DNA of 64,000 nt from Leptolyngbya sp. CCY15150 (GTDB lineage Bacteria; Cyanobacteriota; Cyanobacteriia; RECH01): the NCBI RefSeq assembly GCF_016888135.1, contig NZ_JACSWB010000157.1, positions 143,319 through 207,318 of the forward strand, written 5' to 3'. The position numbers were made by a program, and so were the translations under genes. Below are positions 8,284-16,965 of this stretch, in pieces (the stretch's first letter is position 1; the number at the start of each line of letters is the position of its first letter). The notes beneath the pieces are model-generated. The model was not told the DNA's origin. It searched no databases and saw only the letters and a program-made list of their open reading frames with translations.

Positions 8284-10638
8284 CTAGGCTGTGGGCTCTT
8301 CGGTGATCCGGTACATAAAGCTGAGGGTTGCCCAGTCGTTAACGTTCAGCGCATAGGCGTCTGGCGAAAACTCTAGGGGGCGATCGCTGGCTGCTTTGGT
8401 AGCATGATGCAGGTCATCTAAGATGGCTCGGGCTACTTCTAGGGGATTGTGAACAACGCTGACCCGACTGGCACTGTTGCGAGAGGGCATGGAAGCATTG
8501 AGTACAGCCGTCGTTTTGGCGAAGGGACTACGACTAAAGATGAGGTGAGTTTCTGCAGGCGCGATCGCTCCTCGAACAATCCATTCTGAGGTGGTGGATG
8601 GGCTAGGAATCGTCAGAATTTCGCCCGGTTGAATGGCGACATTGCCTAGGCTGGCGGCATTGGGATCGGCAGGATAGAGGGCGATCGCATTACTGTTGCT
8701 GTCTAAGCCAAACAGAATAAAGTAGACGGGGCGATCGCTGTAGTTATAGAGGCGATATTGGATCCGTCCACCCATGGGCAGTTCGGGCAACTCGCTGCTG
8801 ACTAAGAGGGCAGCCAGCCGACCTTCTGGAGGTGTCCAAGGGGCGCGGCCAGTTTCTTGCTGGGCCACAATCCGCTCTTGGGGGGTCACCAACTCTAGGG
8901 TTGCACGCACGCCCAGCCGCGATGAACCGCCGCTTTCGGTGAGCCGCACGAGCTTCGTGCCCAACAGCGTGCGCAGCCTAGGCGTCAGGCGTGTGACGGC
9001 TGTTTTCACCGCTTCGTCATCTTCTGCTGTGGTATTGGGAATGGCGGTCTTGCCAAGATAGAACAGCCCATAGCTTGTTTTACTCGGCAATAGCTCCGGC
9101 CCCGCCGGCATCACATCAACCTGAGTCACCACATCATCGGTAGAGGGGCGATCGCTGGGTAATGATGCAGCGATCGCCTGCGTCAAGGGCTGGGTTTTAC
9201 CAAAGAGACAGTCCGCGGGCTGCCCACCGGAAACGACAGAGGAAATACTGGCAAGGGTGGAAAAGGCGCTAGTGGCATCCACCCGCTCCACCCGCTCTAA
9301 GGATGGATCGATGGCCACGGTGAGCCCCACCTGCCGAGGAATCACTCGGATCGATTCATAAACCGGTTGCCCTGGTGTCAGCACAACGGAAGCCGGGCTA
9401 TTGCAACACAGACGAGCCGTGGCCCGCAGACCATCCCGCGATCGCACTCGTAGCAGAATGGTGGCTGGGGGGCGATCGCCGGTATCACCACTCATGGGTG
9501 CATCTACAGTCAGCACCGTATCGGGGCCATATTGCTCTAGAACCTGGGCCGGTACGCCCGCCAGCAGCACCTGAATGCCTTTGCCGTCATTGCCTGCTGT
9601 CTGAATGATGCCATCGGCACCTTGGGTGAGAATCGAGGGCAGATAATAGGGCAAGAGTTTTTGATCTGTGCTGCGGCTGCCGGTGAGCATGGGCTGTTGA
9701 CGGCCACCCACCACCTGCTCAATGGTGCCGGACGCCCGACTGAGGCTATTGCGCAGGGTGGTGGCTGGGGTGGCAGACCAAAGTTGTTGGGTGAGAGCGT
9801 AGGTCAATAGCCCAGCGCTAAAGCCATTCCATTGCCCTTCTGCAGCCGGTTGCTGATCCGCGGCGGCGGATATCACCATGCCGGGAAACTGTAGCCGACT
9901 CACCTGGGCTGCAAGCTGTTCTCGGGATACTTTTAACTGGCTGAGCAGCCGTTCTTGGAGGGCCTGTTCTTCGTCGCTGATCTGACCGCTGGGGGCATTG
10001 GGGCGCGATCGCACCCGTAGAGTACCCTGCAAAATTGAGGCGGGCGTGGTGTAGCTGGTGTCTAGCACTGTCACCACCTGATCGGTCTTCAGGGACTGCA
10101 ACAACAGCCCCAGGGTGTCTAGACCTATATCGTTAATGACCGGATGTTCTGGCGTGGGCAGCAGTCCGTCTACCGGCACCAAGGAACGTAGAGGGCGATC
10201 GCTGCCGATGGTCTGCAGACGGCTACCCAACCCACTAAAGTGAAACACCACCACATCCCCCGGCCGAGCTTGCTCCACCAAGTGGGATAAAAATGCTGTT
10301 TCAATCCCTTCTCGGGTTGCCTGGTCATTGACCAAGGTGACAATGTCGCGATCGCTAAAGCCAAACCGATATCGCAACAGTTCCCGCTGCAGCTCTACAT
10401 CGGTTAAGCAGCCCTGCAGGGGTATGCCACTGCCTCGTCCTGCCCAGCAGTCTGTTTCAGAATCACAGGCGCGATCGGGATAGGCGTTGATACCCACGAG
10501 CAGGGCCAGCTTTCGCCGCGTCGGCTGGGCAAGAGCGACGTGGGAGCGATCGGCTATCCACGATAGTCCTGCCTGACTAAGCCCGTAGGCTGTCAGGGCG
10601 ACTGAAGTCTGGAGAAATGTGCGTCGCCTTACCCTCAC
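8284..10638 (-). CDS. Tat-exported caspase-like (peptidase C14) protein lacking the catalytic dyad, with DUF4384
   Basis: A 784-residue protein. Residues 3-9 (VRRRTFL) followed by a hydrophobic stretch and ALAQP make a twin-arginine signal, so export in folded form is likely. Residues about 42-300 are a caspase/metacaspase p20-like fold starting RKLALLVGINAYPD. The position of the catalytic His in the usual SGHG is Leu137 (FHFSGLGSR) and the usual DxCHSG becomes DTSYT with Ser195 in place of the Cys, so it should be proteolytically inactive. The C-terminal part around RIQYRLYNYSDRPVYFILFG and IALYPAD matches DUF4384, a domain often joined to caspase-like and kinase domains. Related dyad-less orthocaspases are known in cyanobacteria, with roles unclear. 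It lies 9 bases downstream of the stop-side of sat's gene on the same strand, so co-transcription with sat is possible. Confidence 0.85.
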   Translation of the reverse strand: MRVRRRTFLQTSVALTAYGLSQAGLSWIADRSHVALAQPTRRKLALLVGINAYPDRACDSETDCWAGRGSGIPLQGCLTDVELQRELLRYRFGFSDRDIVTLVNDQATREGIETAFLSHLVEQARPGDVVVFHFSGLGSRLQTIGSDRPLRSLVPVDGLLPTPEHPVINDIGLDTLGLLLQSLKTDQVVTVLDTSYTTPASILQGTLRVRSRPNAPSGQISDEEQALQERLLSQLKVSREQLAAQVSRLQFPGMVISAAADQQPAAEGQWNGFSAGLLTYALTQQLWSATPATTLRNSLSRASGTIEQVVGGRQQPMLTGSRSTDQKLLPYYLPSILTQGADGIIQTAGNDGKGIQVLLAGVPAQVLEQYGPDTVLTVDAPMSGDTGDRPPATILLRVRSRDGLRATARLCCNSPASVVLTPGQPVYESIRVIPRQVGLTVAIDPSLERVERVDATSAFSTLASISSVVSGGQPADCLFGKTQPLTQAIAASLPSDRPSTDDVVTQVDVMPAGPELLPSKTSYGLFYLGKTAIPNTTAEDDEAVKTAVTRLTPRLRTLLGTKLVRLTESGGSSRLGVRATLELVTPQERIVAQQETGRAPWTPPEGRLAALLVSSELPELPMGGRIQYRLYNYSDRPVYFILFGLDSNSNAIALYPADPNAASLGNVAIQPGEILTIPSPSTTSEWIVRGAIAPAETHLIFSRSPFAKTTAVLNASMPSRNSASRVSVVHNPLEVARAILDDLHHATKAASDRPLEFSPDAYALNVNDWATLSFMYRITEEPTA

Positions 10639-10647
10639 CGACTATTC

Positions 10648-11826
10648 CTACGCCTCCACGGTGACCTTCATAGCCCGAGCTAGCTCTGCAGCCACCTCAG
10701 GACGGGAAAACTCTGGCGGCGGCAGTTCTCCGCTGCGCAGCAGTTGACGCACTTTTGTACCCGAGAGGTGAACCCGCTCATCGGGCGCACTTGGACTCGT
10801 CTTGGTCGTTGCCATCGACTGAGTGCGGGTGCAGTAAAAGGCGTGCTCAAACTTCATGGGAACAATACCCAAGGCATCGGGATCAAACTCATCAAAAATG
10901 TGTTGCGCATCATAGGTGCCGTAATAGTCACCCACTCCCGCATGGTCGCGACCCACAATAAAGTGCGTGCAGCCATAATTCTTACGAATGAGAGCGTGGA
11001 AGATGGCTTCTCGTGGCCCAGCATAGCGCATGGCAGAGGGGTTGATGGCCAGAATCACCCGGTCGGTGGGGAAGTAGTGTTCCATCATAATTTCGTAGCA
11101 GCGCATTCGCACATCGGCGGGAATGTCGTCACTTTTGGTTGCGCCCACGAGGGGATGTAAAAACAGACCATCAACGGTTTCCAGGGCACATTTTTGAATG
11201 TACTCATGGGCCCGGTGAATGGGGTTACGGGTTTGGAAACCTACCACCGTTGACCAGCCCCGCTCTTTAAATAGACGGCGGGATTCGGCGGGATCGATTT
11301 GGTAGTCAGGAAACTGGGGATGGGCTTCCCGTTCGAGCAACCAAACCGGCCCAGCTAGATTCACATCGCCTTGGTCATAGACAACCTTCACACCGGGATG
11401 CTTATCTTCGTCGGTGCGATAGACGTTGATGGCCTCTTTTTGTTTATCGTAGTGATACTTCTCGGTGAGTTCCATCACGCCGATAAAGCGACCGCTGGCG
11501 TCATCTAGGCGAATCGTGCTGCCTTCGGAGAGCGGCGCTGCCACGTCTTCGCTGACGGAGAGGGTCACCGGCACAGCCCAAGGAAGCCCCGAGGCTAGGT
11601 GCATATCCACGACCACCGAGAGATAGTCCGCTTGGTTCATAAAGCCATCCAGCGGGCTGAACCCTCCAATCGCAATCATGACTAGGTCTGACGTAGCCCG
11701 TTCGTCGAGCGTCACGCGGGGTAGAGCATCCGCTTGAGCTAAGAATGATTGACGTTGTTCCGGGGTGGCAATGCGATTGATCAGAACCCCACCATGGGGG
11801 GGAATGCCATCTGGATAATGCTTCAA
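10648..11826 (-). CDS. sat: Sulfate adenylyltransferase (ATP sulfurylase)
   Basis: A 392-residue ATP sulfurylase of the monofunctional bacterial type, which joins sulfate and ATP to give APS and PPi in assimilatory sulfate reduction. The active-site motif [17 protein letters not shown] (about residues 190-206) and [12 protein letters not shown] (about 288-299) are intact. The PUA-like N-terminal domain begins PHGGVLINR. No APS kinase domain is fused. The start is a TTG at 11826 with a good Shine-Dalgarno (AGAGGAAAG a few bases upstream), and no better ATG gives a full-length protein. The caspase-like gene follows 9 bases after its stop. No other sulfur genes are nearby. Confidence 0.96.
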   Translation of the reverse strand: MKHYPDGIPPHGGVLINRIATPEQRQSFLAQADALPRVTLDERATSDLVMIAIGGFSPLDGFMNQADYLSVVVDMHLASGLPWAVPVTLSVSEDVAAPLSEGSTIRLDDASGRFIGVMELTEKYHYDKQKEAINVYRTDEDKHPGVKVVYDQGDVNLAGPVWLLEREAHPQFPDYQIDPAESRRLFKERGWSTVVGFQTRNPIHRAHEYIQKCALETVDGLFLHPLVGATKSDDIPADVRMRCYEIMMEHYFPTDRVILAINPSAMRYAGPREAIFHALIRKNYGCTHFIVGRDHAGVGDYYGTYDAQHIFDEFDPDALGIVPMKFEHAFYCTRTQSMATTKTSPSAPDERVHLSGTKVRQLLRSGELPPPEFSRPEVAAELARAMKVTVEA

Positions 11827-11960
11827 GATCTTTCCTCTTTCTGGTTAATGAACGACGTTAGTCAAGGGTTGGTCACGTTTAGAGAGGCAGCCTGCATTAG
11901 TTGATGTCGAGCTGGGAAGAATTGTGCCCTGGGTCGGGTTTTTTCTACATCCCAACTGCT

Positions 11961-12000
11961 CCATCACCCTAGATTCCATCACCCTAGATCACCCTAGAAC
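11961..12000. repeat. Short direct repeats in the sat/mnmA gap
   Basis: CCATCACCCTAGATT, CCATCACCCTAGAT and CACCCTAGAAC occur in a row between the stop of mnmA and the sat promoter region. Small tandem duplications of this type are probably slippage products; no function is evident. Confidence 0.55.
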
Positions 12001-12100
12001 GATCCGGTAGATATCCGGCACGACTAGACCCAACCGTGCTCTAGCCCAGGCTGGCGCAACCCTAGGACTGGAGTTGGCGGCTTAAGACTTTCTTCACTAT

Positions 12101-13198
12101 TTAGAATACTGTGTTTGGGGAGTCCTTGGATGGTTCAATAATGCCGCCCCCTAACAGGATGCAGTTGCTGGCATCATCGTACCAAACTGCGGCCTGTCCG
12201 GGGGTGATGCTAAACTGCGGCTCGTCAAAGACAATCCGCACGCGATCGCTCTCACCTTCACCCAGAATAGGCATGACTGTGGCCGGCACCGCTGCCGATC
12301 GATAGCGAATTTGCACCATGGCCCGCAGGGGCGCGCTGGGCGGGGCGATCGACACCCAATTCACCTGCTGCACCGTGCATTCCCGTTGATGGGTACTGTC
12401 GCGATCGCCCACAATGACTTGATTGCGCCCCGCATCAATGTCGATGACATAGAGGGGTTGGGCGGCGGCAATGCCTAGACCTTTGCGCTGCCCGATGGTG
12501 TAGTGGTGAATGCCGGTATGTTTTCCTAACACCGTACCGGATTGATCGACGATGTCACCTTCCGTGGGCGCTAGGTAGCGATCGAGGAAGGTTTGCATGG
12601 AGCCATGGGCTTCAATCAAGCAGAGATCTTGGCTTTCGGGTTTCTCCGCCGTATGGAGCCCGAGCTGGGCCGCCATGCGCCGAGTTTCTACCTTGGTTTG
12701 GTCGCCGAGGGGAAACTGGGTGGCAGCAAGTACGGCTTGGGGCAGGTCATAGAGAAAGTAGGATTGATCTTTGGTTAGATCGACCGCGCGGTGCAGTTGG
12801 TAGCGATCGCTCTCGGCATCATGAACAATCCGGGCGTAGTGCCCGGTGGCAATGGTGTCGATGCCTAGGGTTTCTCGCGCATAGCGCAGCATCGGCCCAA
12901 ACTTCACCGCCTTATTGCACTGGGAACAGGGCAGCGGCGTCACACCGGCTCCATAGCCTTTGACTAAGTAATCAATGATTTCAGCCTGAAAGACCTCGCG
13001 GCTGTCTACCACGTGGTAAGGAATGCCCAACTGTTCACAGAGCTGAGCTGCATCGACCATTCCTTCCGAGCAACATTGCCCCTTGCCTTTCATCAGCCAG
13101 AGCGTTAAGCCTTCTACGGTATAGCCTTGATGGTGCAGGGTGGCGGCCGCCACGGAACTATCGACGCCGCCTGAAAGCCCAACGACAACCTTCTTCAT
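12101..13198 (-). CDS. mnmA: tRNA-specific 2-thiouridylase MnmA
   Basis: A 365-residue PP-loop ATPase that puts sulfur on U34 of tRNA for Lys, Glu and Gln. The PP-loop [16 protein letters not shown] is at the N-terminus, the first catalytic Cys lies in [12 protein letters not shown] and the second in [11 protein letters not shown], and the GHYARI and TKDQSYFLY motifs are in place; the C-terminal part is the beta-barrel domain. The frame is open for 15 more codons upstream, but starting at the ATG of MKKVVVG (13198) matches the family N-terminus. It is separated from the divergent SPOR-like gene by about 280 bases. Confidence 0.96.
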   Translation of the reverse strand: MKKVVVGLSGGVDSSVAAATLHHQGYTVEGLTLWLMKGKGQCCSEGMVDAAQLCEQLGIPYHVVDSREVFQAEIIDYLVKGYGAGVTPLPCSQCNKAVKFGPMLRYARETLGIDTIATGHYARIVHDAESDRYQLHRAVDLTKDQSYFLYDLPQAVLAATQFPLGDQTKVETRRMAAQLGLHTAEKPESQDLCLIEAHGSMQTFLDRYLAPTEGDIVDQSGTVLGKHTGIHHYTIGQRKGLGIAAAQPLYVIDIDAGRNQVIVGDRDSTHQRECTVQQVNWVSIAPPSAPLRAMVQIRYRSAAVPATVMPILGEGESDRVRIVFDEPQFSITPGQAAVWYDDASNCILLGGGIIEPSKDSPNTVF

Positions 13199-13477
13199 AA
13201 ATCCTGTGGATTGCGGTGAGGGGAAGTGAGGAGGGCGATCCAATAAAGGGCCCAGCCTCGTTAGGATTGTTACATCCTGTTACTAGGCTAGCATTCAGGA
13301 CGCGGTTCGATCGCCCCTCCAGAGAATCCCTCAAAAATCCCATGGGAAGGCGCGTCCTATCTGGGAAATGCCATGCTAGACTTGCTGCAAATTTCTACGT
13401 TAGGTTGAGCGATCGCGCCCTAGCCGGTAGCGTAGGATCAATGCTTGATGTCATCAGTGCAAGGGAGCAATTGCGCG

Positions 13478-14440
13478 ATGGGTTATGGATTATGTCGGTC
13501 AATGCCGGAAAGCGACGTCCCCGTTCGCATCACCACTGTCCCAAGGTCTAGGCGATGGTCTTTAGGCTGGGGAGTCACGGTGCTGGGCTGTATGGCGAGC
13601 TGGGGATTCAGTGCGATCGCTCTTCCCTTAGAGGACGGAGAGCGGTATACCAACGCATCCGATCCCTACTACATCGCCCAGCAGGTTGTGGATGGACTGC
13701 CGCCGCCGCCGCCGGTTGCCGCTCCAGCCCCTAGCGCTCCCACCGTTTCGGTGCCCACCACGCCTCGGCAGACCGCTCCAGCCCAGCCCAGCGCTCTAGA
13801 TAATCGCTATGTCGTGCTGATCAATGGCGATAGTCCACTATTGCTCGACCAAGTGCGCCGGATTGACTCTGCTGCGGAGCTACAAACCTTTCAAGGGCAG
13901 CAGATGATCCAAGCTGGGGTCTTCGATAACGTCCTCGTTGCCCAACGGCAGGCCGAAAGCTTAGTCGCCCAAGGTATTGGTGCCGAGGTGGTTGCTGTAC
14001 CCACTGCGGCGGTGAGTCCGGCCAATGCTGCCCCGCCTGCAACGATTGCGGTCAGCCCGCCCACCCAAATGGTGAGTGTGGCGACCGGGCGATCGCCCGT
14101 GGGTGAACCCGAGATGCTGCCAGCCACGATCACCCCCCGCGAAGTCGAATTTGGTCGCCCCGCTGCTCCGCAGACGGTTGCTCAGGCGCAAACTACCGCT
14201 GTTGTAGGTAGTTCCTACTACGTGGTTATTCCAGGGCGATCGGGTGAGGTGGAATCGATCGCTAACCAGGTGATTCGTTTGGGTAGCGGCATTGGCATTG
14301 CCGATGTGGTGGATGAGCGCACCTCTCCCCTCGGGCCCCATGTTCTCGTCGGTCCCTATGTGGGTCGCAGTGCCGCGTCTCGCTGGAGTCGATATTTCCG
14401 AGACTTTGGAATGGATGCGAGGGTCTATTATCGGCGGTAG
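13478..14440 (+). CDS. Secreted or membrane-anchored protein with SPOR-like repeats
   Basis: About 320 residues. A basic N-region (VPRSRRW) is followed by a hydrophobic segment (about residues 35-55) ending near SAIALPLEDG, so a signal peptide or anchor is likely. A Pro-rich linker follows. Two segments, NRYVVLINGDSP to VAQGIGAEVVAV and SSYYVVIPG to DARVYYRR, look like SPOR-type folds with the pattern GVFDNVLVAQRQAESL. Classical SPOR domains bind denuded peptidoglycan at division sites; binding here is inferred. The start at 13478 is chosen for its AAGGGAG ten bases upstream; a TTG/ATG further upstream (13445, 13448) and an ATG at 13502 are alternatives. nnr follows on the same strand after 65 bases. 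Confidence 0.7.
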   Translation: MGYGLCRSMPESDVPVRITTVPRSRRWSLGWGVTVLGCMASWGFSAIALPLEDGERYTNASDPYYIAQQVVDGLPPPPPVAAPAPSAPTVSVPTTPRQTAPAQPSALDNRYVVLINGDSPLLLDQVRRIDSAAELQTFQGQQMIQAGVFDNVLVAQRQAESLVAQGIGAEVVAVPTAAVSPANAAPPATIAVSPPTQMVSVATGRSPVGEPEMLPATITPREVEFGRPAAPQTVAQAQTTAVVGSSYYVVIPGRSGEVESIANQVIRLGSGIGIADVVDERTSPLGPHVLVGPYVGRSAASRWSRYFRDFGMDARVYYRR

Positions 14441-14505
14441 CTGCTGTCGATCTAGTCTCAGAGCTTCGATCCCCATATTCCCCTTGTTGCCGTGAGGAAA
14501 CACCC

Positions 14506-16074
14506 ATGACTTATCCCTCCAAGGAAACTAGGAGCGATCGCTCTTGGGTGCAATCGGTGGTGGTGACCGCCGATCAGATGGCCGCTATTGAAACCCGGCT
14601 GTTTGATGCCGGGATGCCCGTGGCGGCGCTGATGGAGAAGGTTGCCGGTCTGATTGCCCAACGGATTCAGGCGCTCTATCCCCTAGGCGAAGGACGACGG
14701 GTGGGCGTCTTGGTCGGCCCAGGGCACAATGGCGGGGATGCGTTGGTGGTGGCGCGGGAGCTGTGGCTGCGCGGCTACACGGTACTGCTACACTGCCCCT
14801 TTTCCCGCTGCAAAGACTTGACCGCGGCCCATCGCCGCTATGCTGAGGCGCTGGGGATTCCAGGCAGCGATCGCTTCGAGGATCTCCAGGCTTGCCATGT
14901 GCTCATTGATGGCCTGTTTGGCTTTGGGCTCACCCGTCCCCTAGAGGGAGCGATCGCCACCCTGGTTGACCAGATCAATACCTGGAAAAAGCCCGTGGTC
15001 AGCATCGACCTACCCTCGGGCCTGCATACCGACACCGGCGCTGTTCTGGGTACGGCCCTGCGCGCCACCCATACCCTTTGTTTAGGTCTCTGGAAGGCGG
15101 CCTGTCTGCAAGATGGGGCGCTGAACTATCTGGGTCAGGTGGAGTGGCTGGATTTTGACCTGCCCCAGGCTGATATCCAGGCCGTGGTGGGATCAGCACC
15201 CTCTTTGCGACGCGTTACTGTGGCAACCGCGATCGCTGCCCTGCCTGCTCCGGTGATCACCACTCACAAATATGAACAGGGGCATGTGCTTCTGGTGGCC
15301 GGCTCGCAAACCTATCCAGGGGCAGCTCTGTTAACCGCTCTGGGAGCCAGGGCCAGCGGGGCGGGTATGGTATCGATCGCGGTTCCGGCCTCCCTGCGGG
15401 TCTTGATCGTCAACCAAGTACCGGAAGCCTTGGTGATTCCCTGCCCTGAGGACGATACGGGGGCGATCGCTCACCTACCCTCTAACCTGGATCTGCGCCG
15501 CTACGATGCCATTGCCTGTGGCCCAGGATTAAGCCGAGGTGCCCAAGCGGTGCTTGAAACGATCCTAGCGGCTCCCTGTCCCTTGTTGCTCGATGCCGAT
15601 GGGCTGAATGGTCTGGCCGAGCTAAAGCTGGTCTCTAGCCTGCGATCGCGATCGCAACCCACCATTCTCACGCCCCATCCCGGTGAGTTTAAGCGCCTCT
15701 TTCCCCACCTGACGGATCAGATGAGCGATCGCCTCTCGGTGGTGCGGCAAGCGGCCCAGGACAGCGGAGCCATCGTCCTCCTCAAGGGGGCCAGGGTGGC
15801 GATCGCCAGCGATCAACAGGTATGGATCAATCCTGAAAGTACTCCAGCCCTAGCCCGAGGGGGCAGCGGTGACGTGTTGACGGGCCTAGCCGGGGGGATT
15901 TTATCTCAAACTGCGCCTGCGGCAGAGCCTGTTTTGAGAGCGATCGCCACCGCCGCTTGGTGGCATGCTCAAGCAGGCTGCCTCGCCGCCGCCCAGCGCA
16001 CCACCCGAGGGGTCGATGCCTTTACCCTGACGCAATTCCTCATCCCGGCCCTACGCCAGCACCCGATTTCCTAA
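14506..16074 (+). CDS. nnr: Bifunctional NAD(P)H-hydrate repair enzyme (epimerase / ADP-dependent dehydratase)
   Basis: A 522-residue fusion that repairs hydrated NADH and NADPH. Residues about 1-215 are the YjeF-N epimerase (NnrE) domain with VLVGPGHNGGDALVVARELW and the later DLPSGLHTDTG. Residues about 235-515 are the ribokinase-like ADP-dependent dehydratase (NnrD/YjeF-C) with GPGLSRG, LLDADGLN, ILTPHPGEFKRL and the GGSGDVLTGLAGGIL motif. The ATG at 14506 has GAGGAAAC upstream. Length and domain order match typical bacterial fusions. It probably shares a transcript with the preceding SPOR-like gene. The gene is followed by a long gene-poor stretch. Confidence 0.95.
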   Translation: MTYPSKETRSDRSWVQSVVVTADQMAAIETRLFDAGMPVAALMEKVAGLIAQRIQALYPLGEGRRVGVLVGPGHNGGDALVVARELWLRGYTVLLHCPFSRCKDLTAAHRRYAEALGIPGSDRFEDLQACHVLIDGLFGFGLTRPLEGAIATLVDQINTWKKPVVSIDLPSGLHTDTGAVLGTALRATHTLCLGLWKAACLQDGALNYLGQVEWLDFDLPQADIQAVVGSAPSLRRVTVATAIAALPAPVITTHKYEQGHVLLVAGSQTYPGAALLTALGARASGAGMVSIAVPASLRVLIVNQVPEALVIPCPEDDTGAIAHLPSNLDLRRYDAIACGPGLSRGAQAVLETILAAPCPLLLDADGLNGLAELKLVSSLRSRSQPTILTPHPGEFKRLFPHLTDQMSDRLSVVRQAAQDSGAIVLLKGARVAIASDQQVWINPESTPALARGGSGDVLTGLAGGILSQTAPAAEPVLRAIATAAWWHAQAGCLAAAQRTTRGVDAFTLTQFLIPALRQHPIS

Positions 16075-16965
16075 GAAGGCATATCCCTAAGAATGGCAAG
16101 GGAAAGGATCTTCTACCTCACCCCCATCTGCCCAAGCGGGAGTCCCGGAATTTGACAGGGGTGCCGTTCATGAAGAAATTATAAATATGATGTACTTAAC
16201 GATAAGTAGACGGTTCCCGGCGATGAAGTTATGATTGACTATCTTTGGGTTGTCGTGCTTGAGGAATCATTAGGTTGACGGTTCCACCCTATCAAAGCGG
16301 CGATCGCTCAGCCCAAGTAGTTGGCGCAAGCAGTCTTCGCAGGCTGAAATCTTGTCCCTTTGACGCAAGCTAATTGGATGCAGGCTAATCGTGCTATTCA
16401 TGCAGAACTTTACAGGTCTGTCGCCCGATCAGCAGCCTATCCAGATCAACGACGAGCGTTAGCTAAGGGGCAAGCCTTTTGCAGAGAGGGTCGTTCATGT
16501 CGTCGTGCTGAACGCAACTTTGCCCATGTCTAAACCCCAACTGACTCAGGAACAGCATGAGGTTCAGATGATGCGGTGGATCAGCGTCAATCCTTCAGGT
16601 AACGATGGCTCAGTTGGGTTGGCACCAGCCCATGTTGGTTTTCAATGGAATCAATCTCTCTGCTTGCTGCCCCCGTGATGGCGGCTCAGGATGACGCCAG
16701 ATGACACCTGCCAACTCGCTATCCTCTCAGCCAGCAACGCCAACGGCTAAGGGATAGTCGGCGCGGTAGTTCCAGGGTATGGAGTTGATGCAACTCCGCT
16801 TCTCAGCGATCGCAAGCTGTCATGATGTCTACGATGGCTCACATCTGCTGAGGTTCGCCCATTGCCAAGACTAGGGCCAAGATTCACCGCTACATCGCTG
16901 AATCGTTGAGGTCAACTACTCCCTGAACGAGCTTAGAACAATACAGACAAAGGATTAGCCGCCAC
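16075..16965. other. Gene-poor 0.9-kb region
   Basis: No gene is recognised on either strand in 891 bases, which is unusual for this compact window. A short frame at 16526 (starting MSKPQLTQEQHEVQMM, about 50 codons) is the only coding-like piece and matches nothing I know. The region may hold decayed genes or an unrecognised RNA. HIP1 is sparser here than in coding regions. Its right end carries the 5' region of the RNase gene with AAAGGA before the ATG. Confidence 0.4.

Noticed and set aside
13961..14503. A 180-codon antisense frame across the SPOR-like gene
   Set aside because: It mirrors a GC-rich coding region; the plus-strand gene has signal-peptide and SPOR-like features and the antisense product is low-complexity.
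16526..16680. A short frame of about 50 codons beginning MSKPQLTQEQ
   Set aside because: No homologue or ribosome-binding site recognised; kept only as a remark on the gene-poor region.
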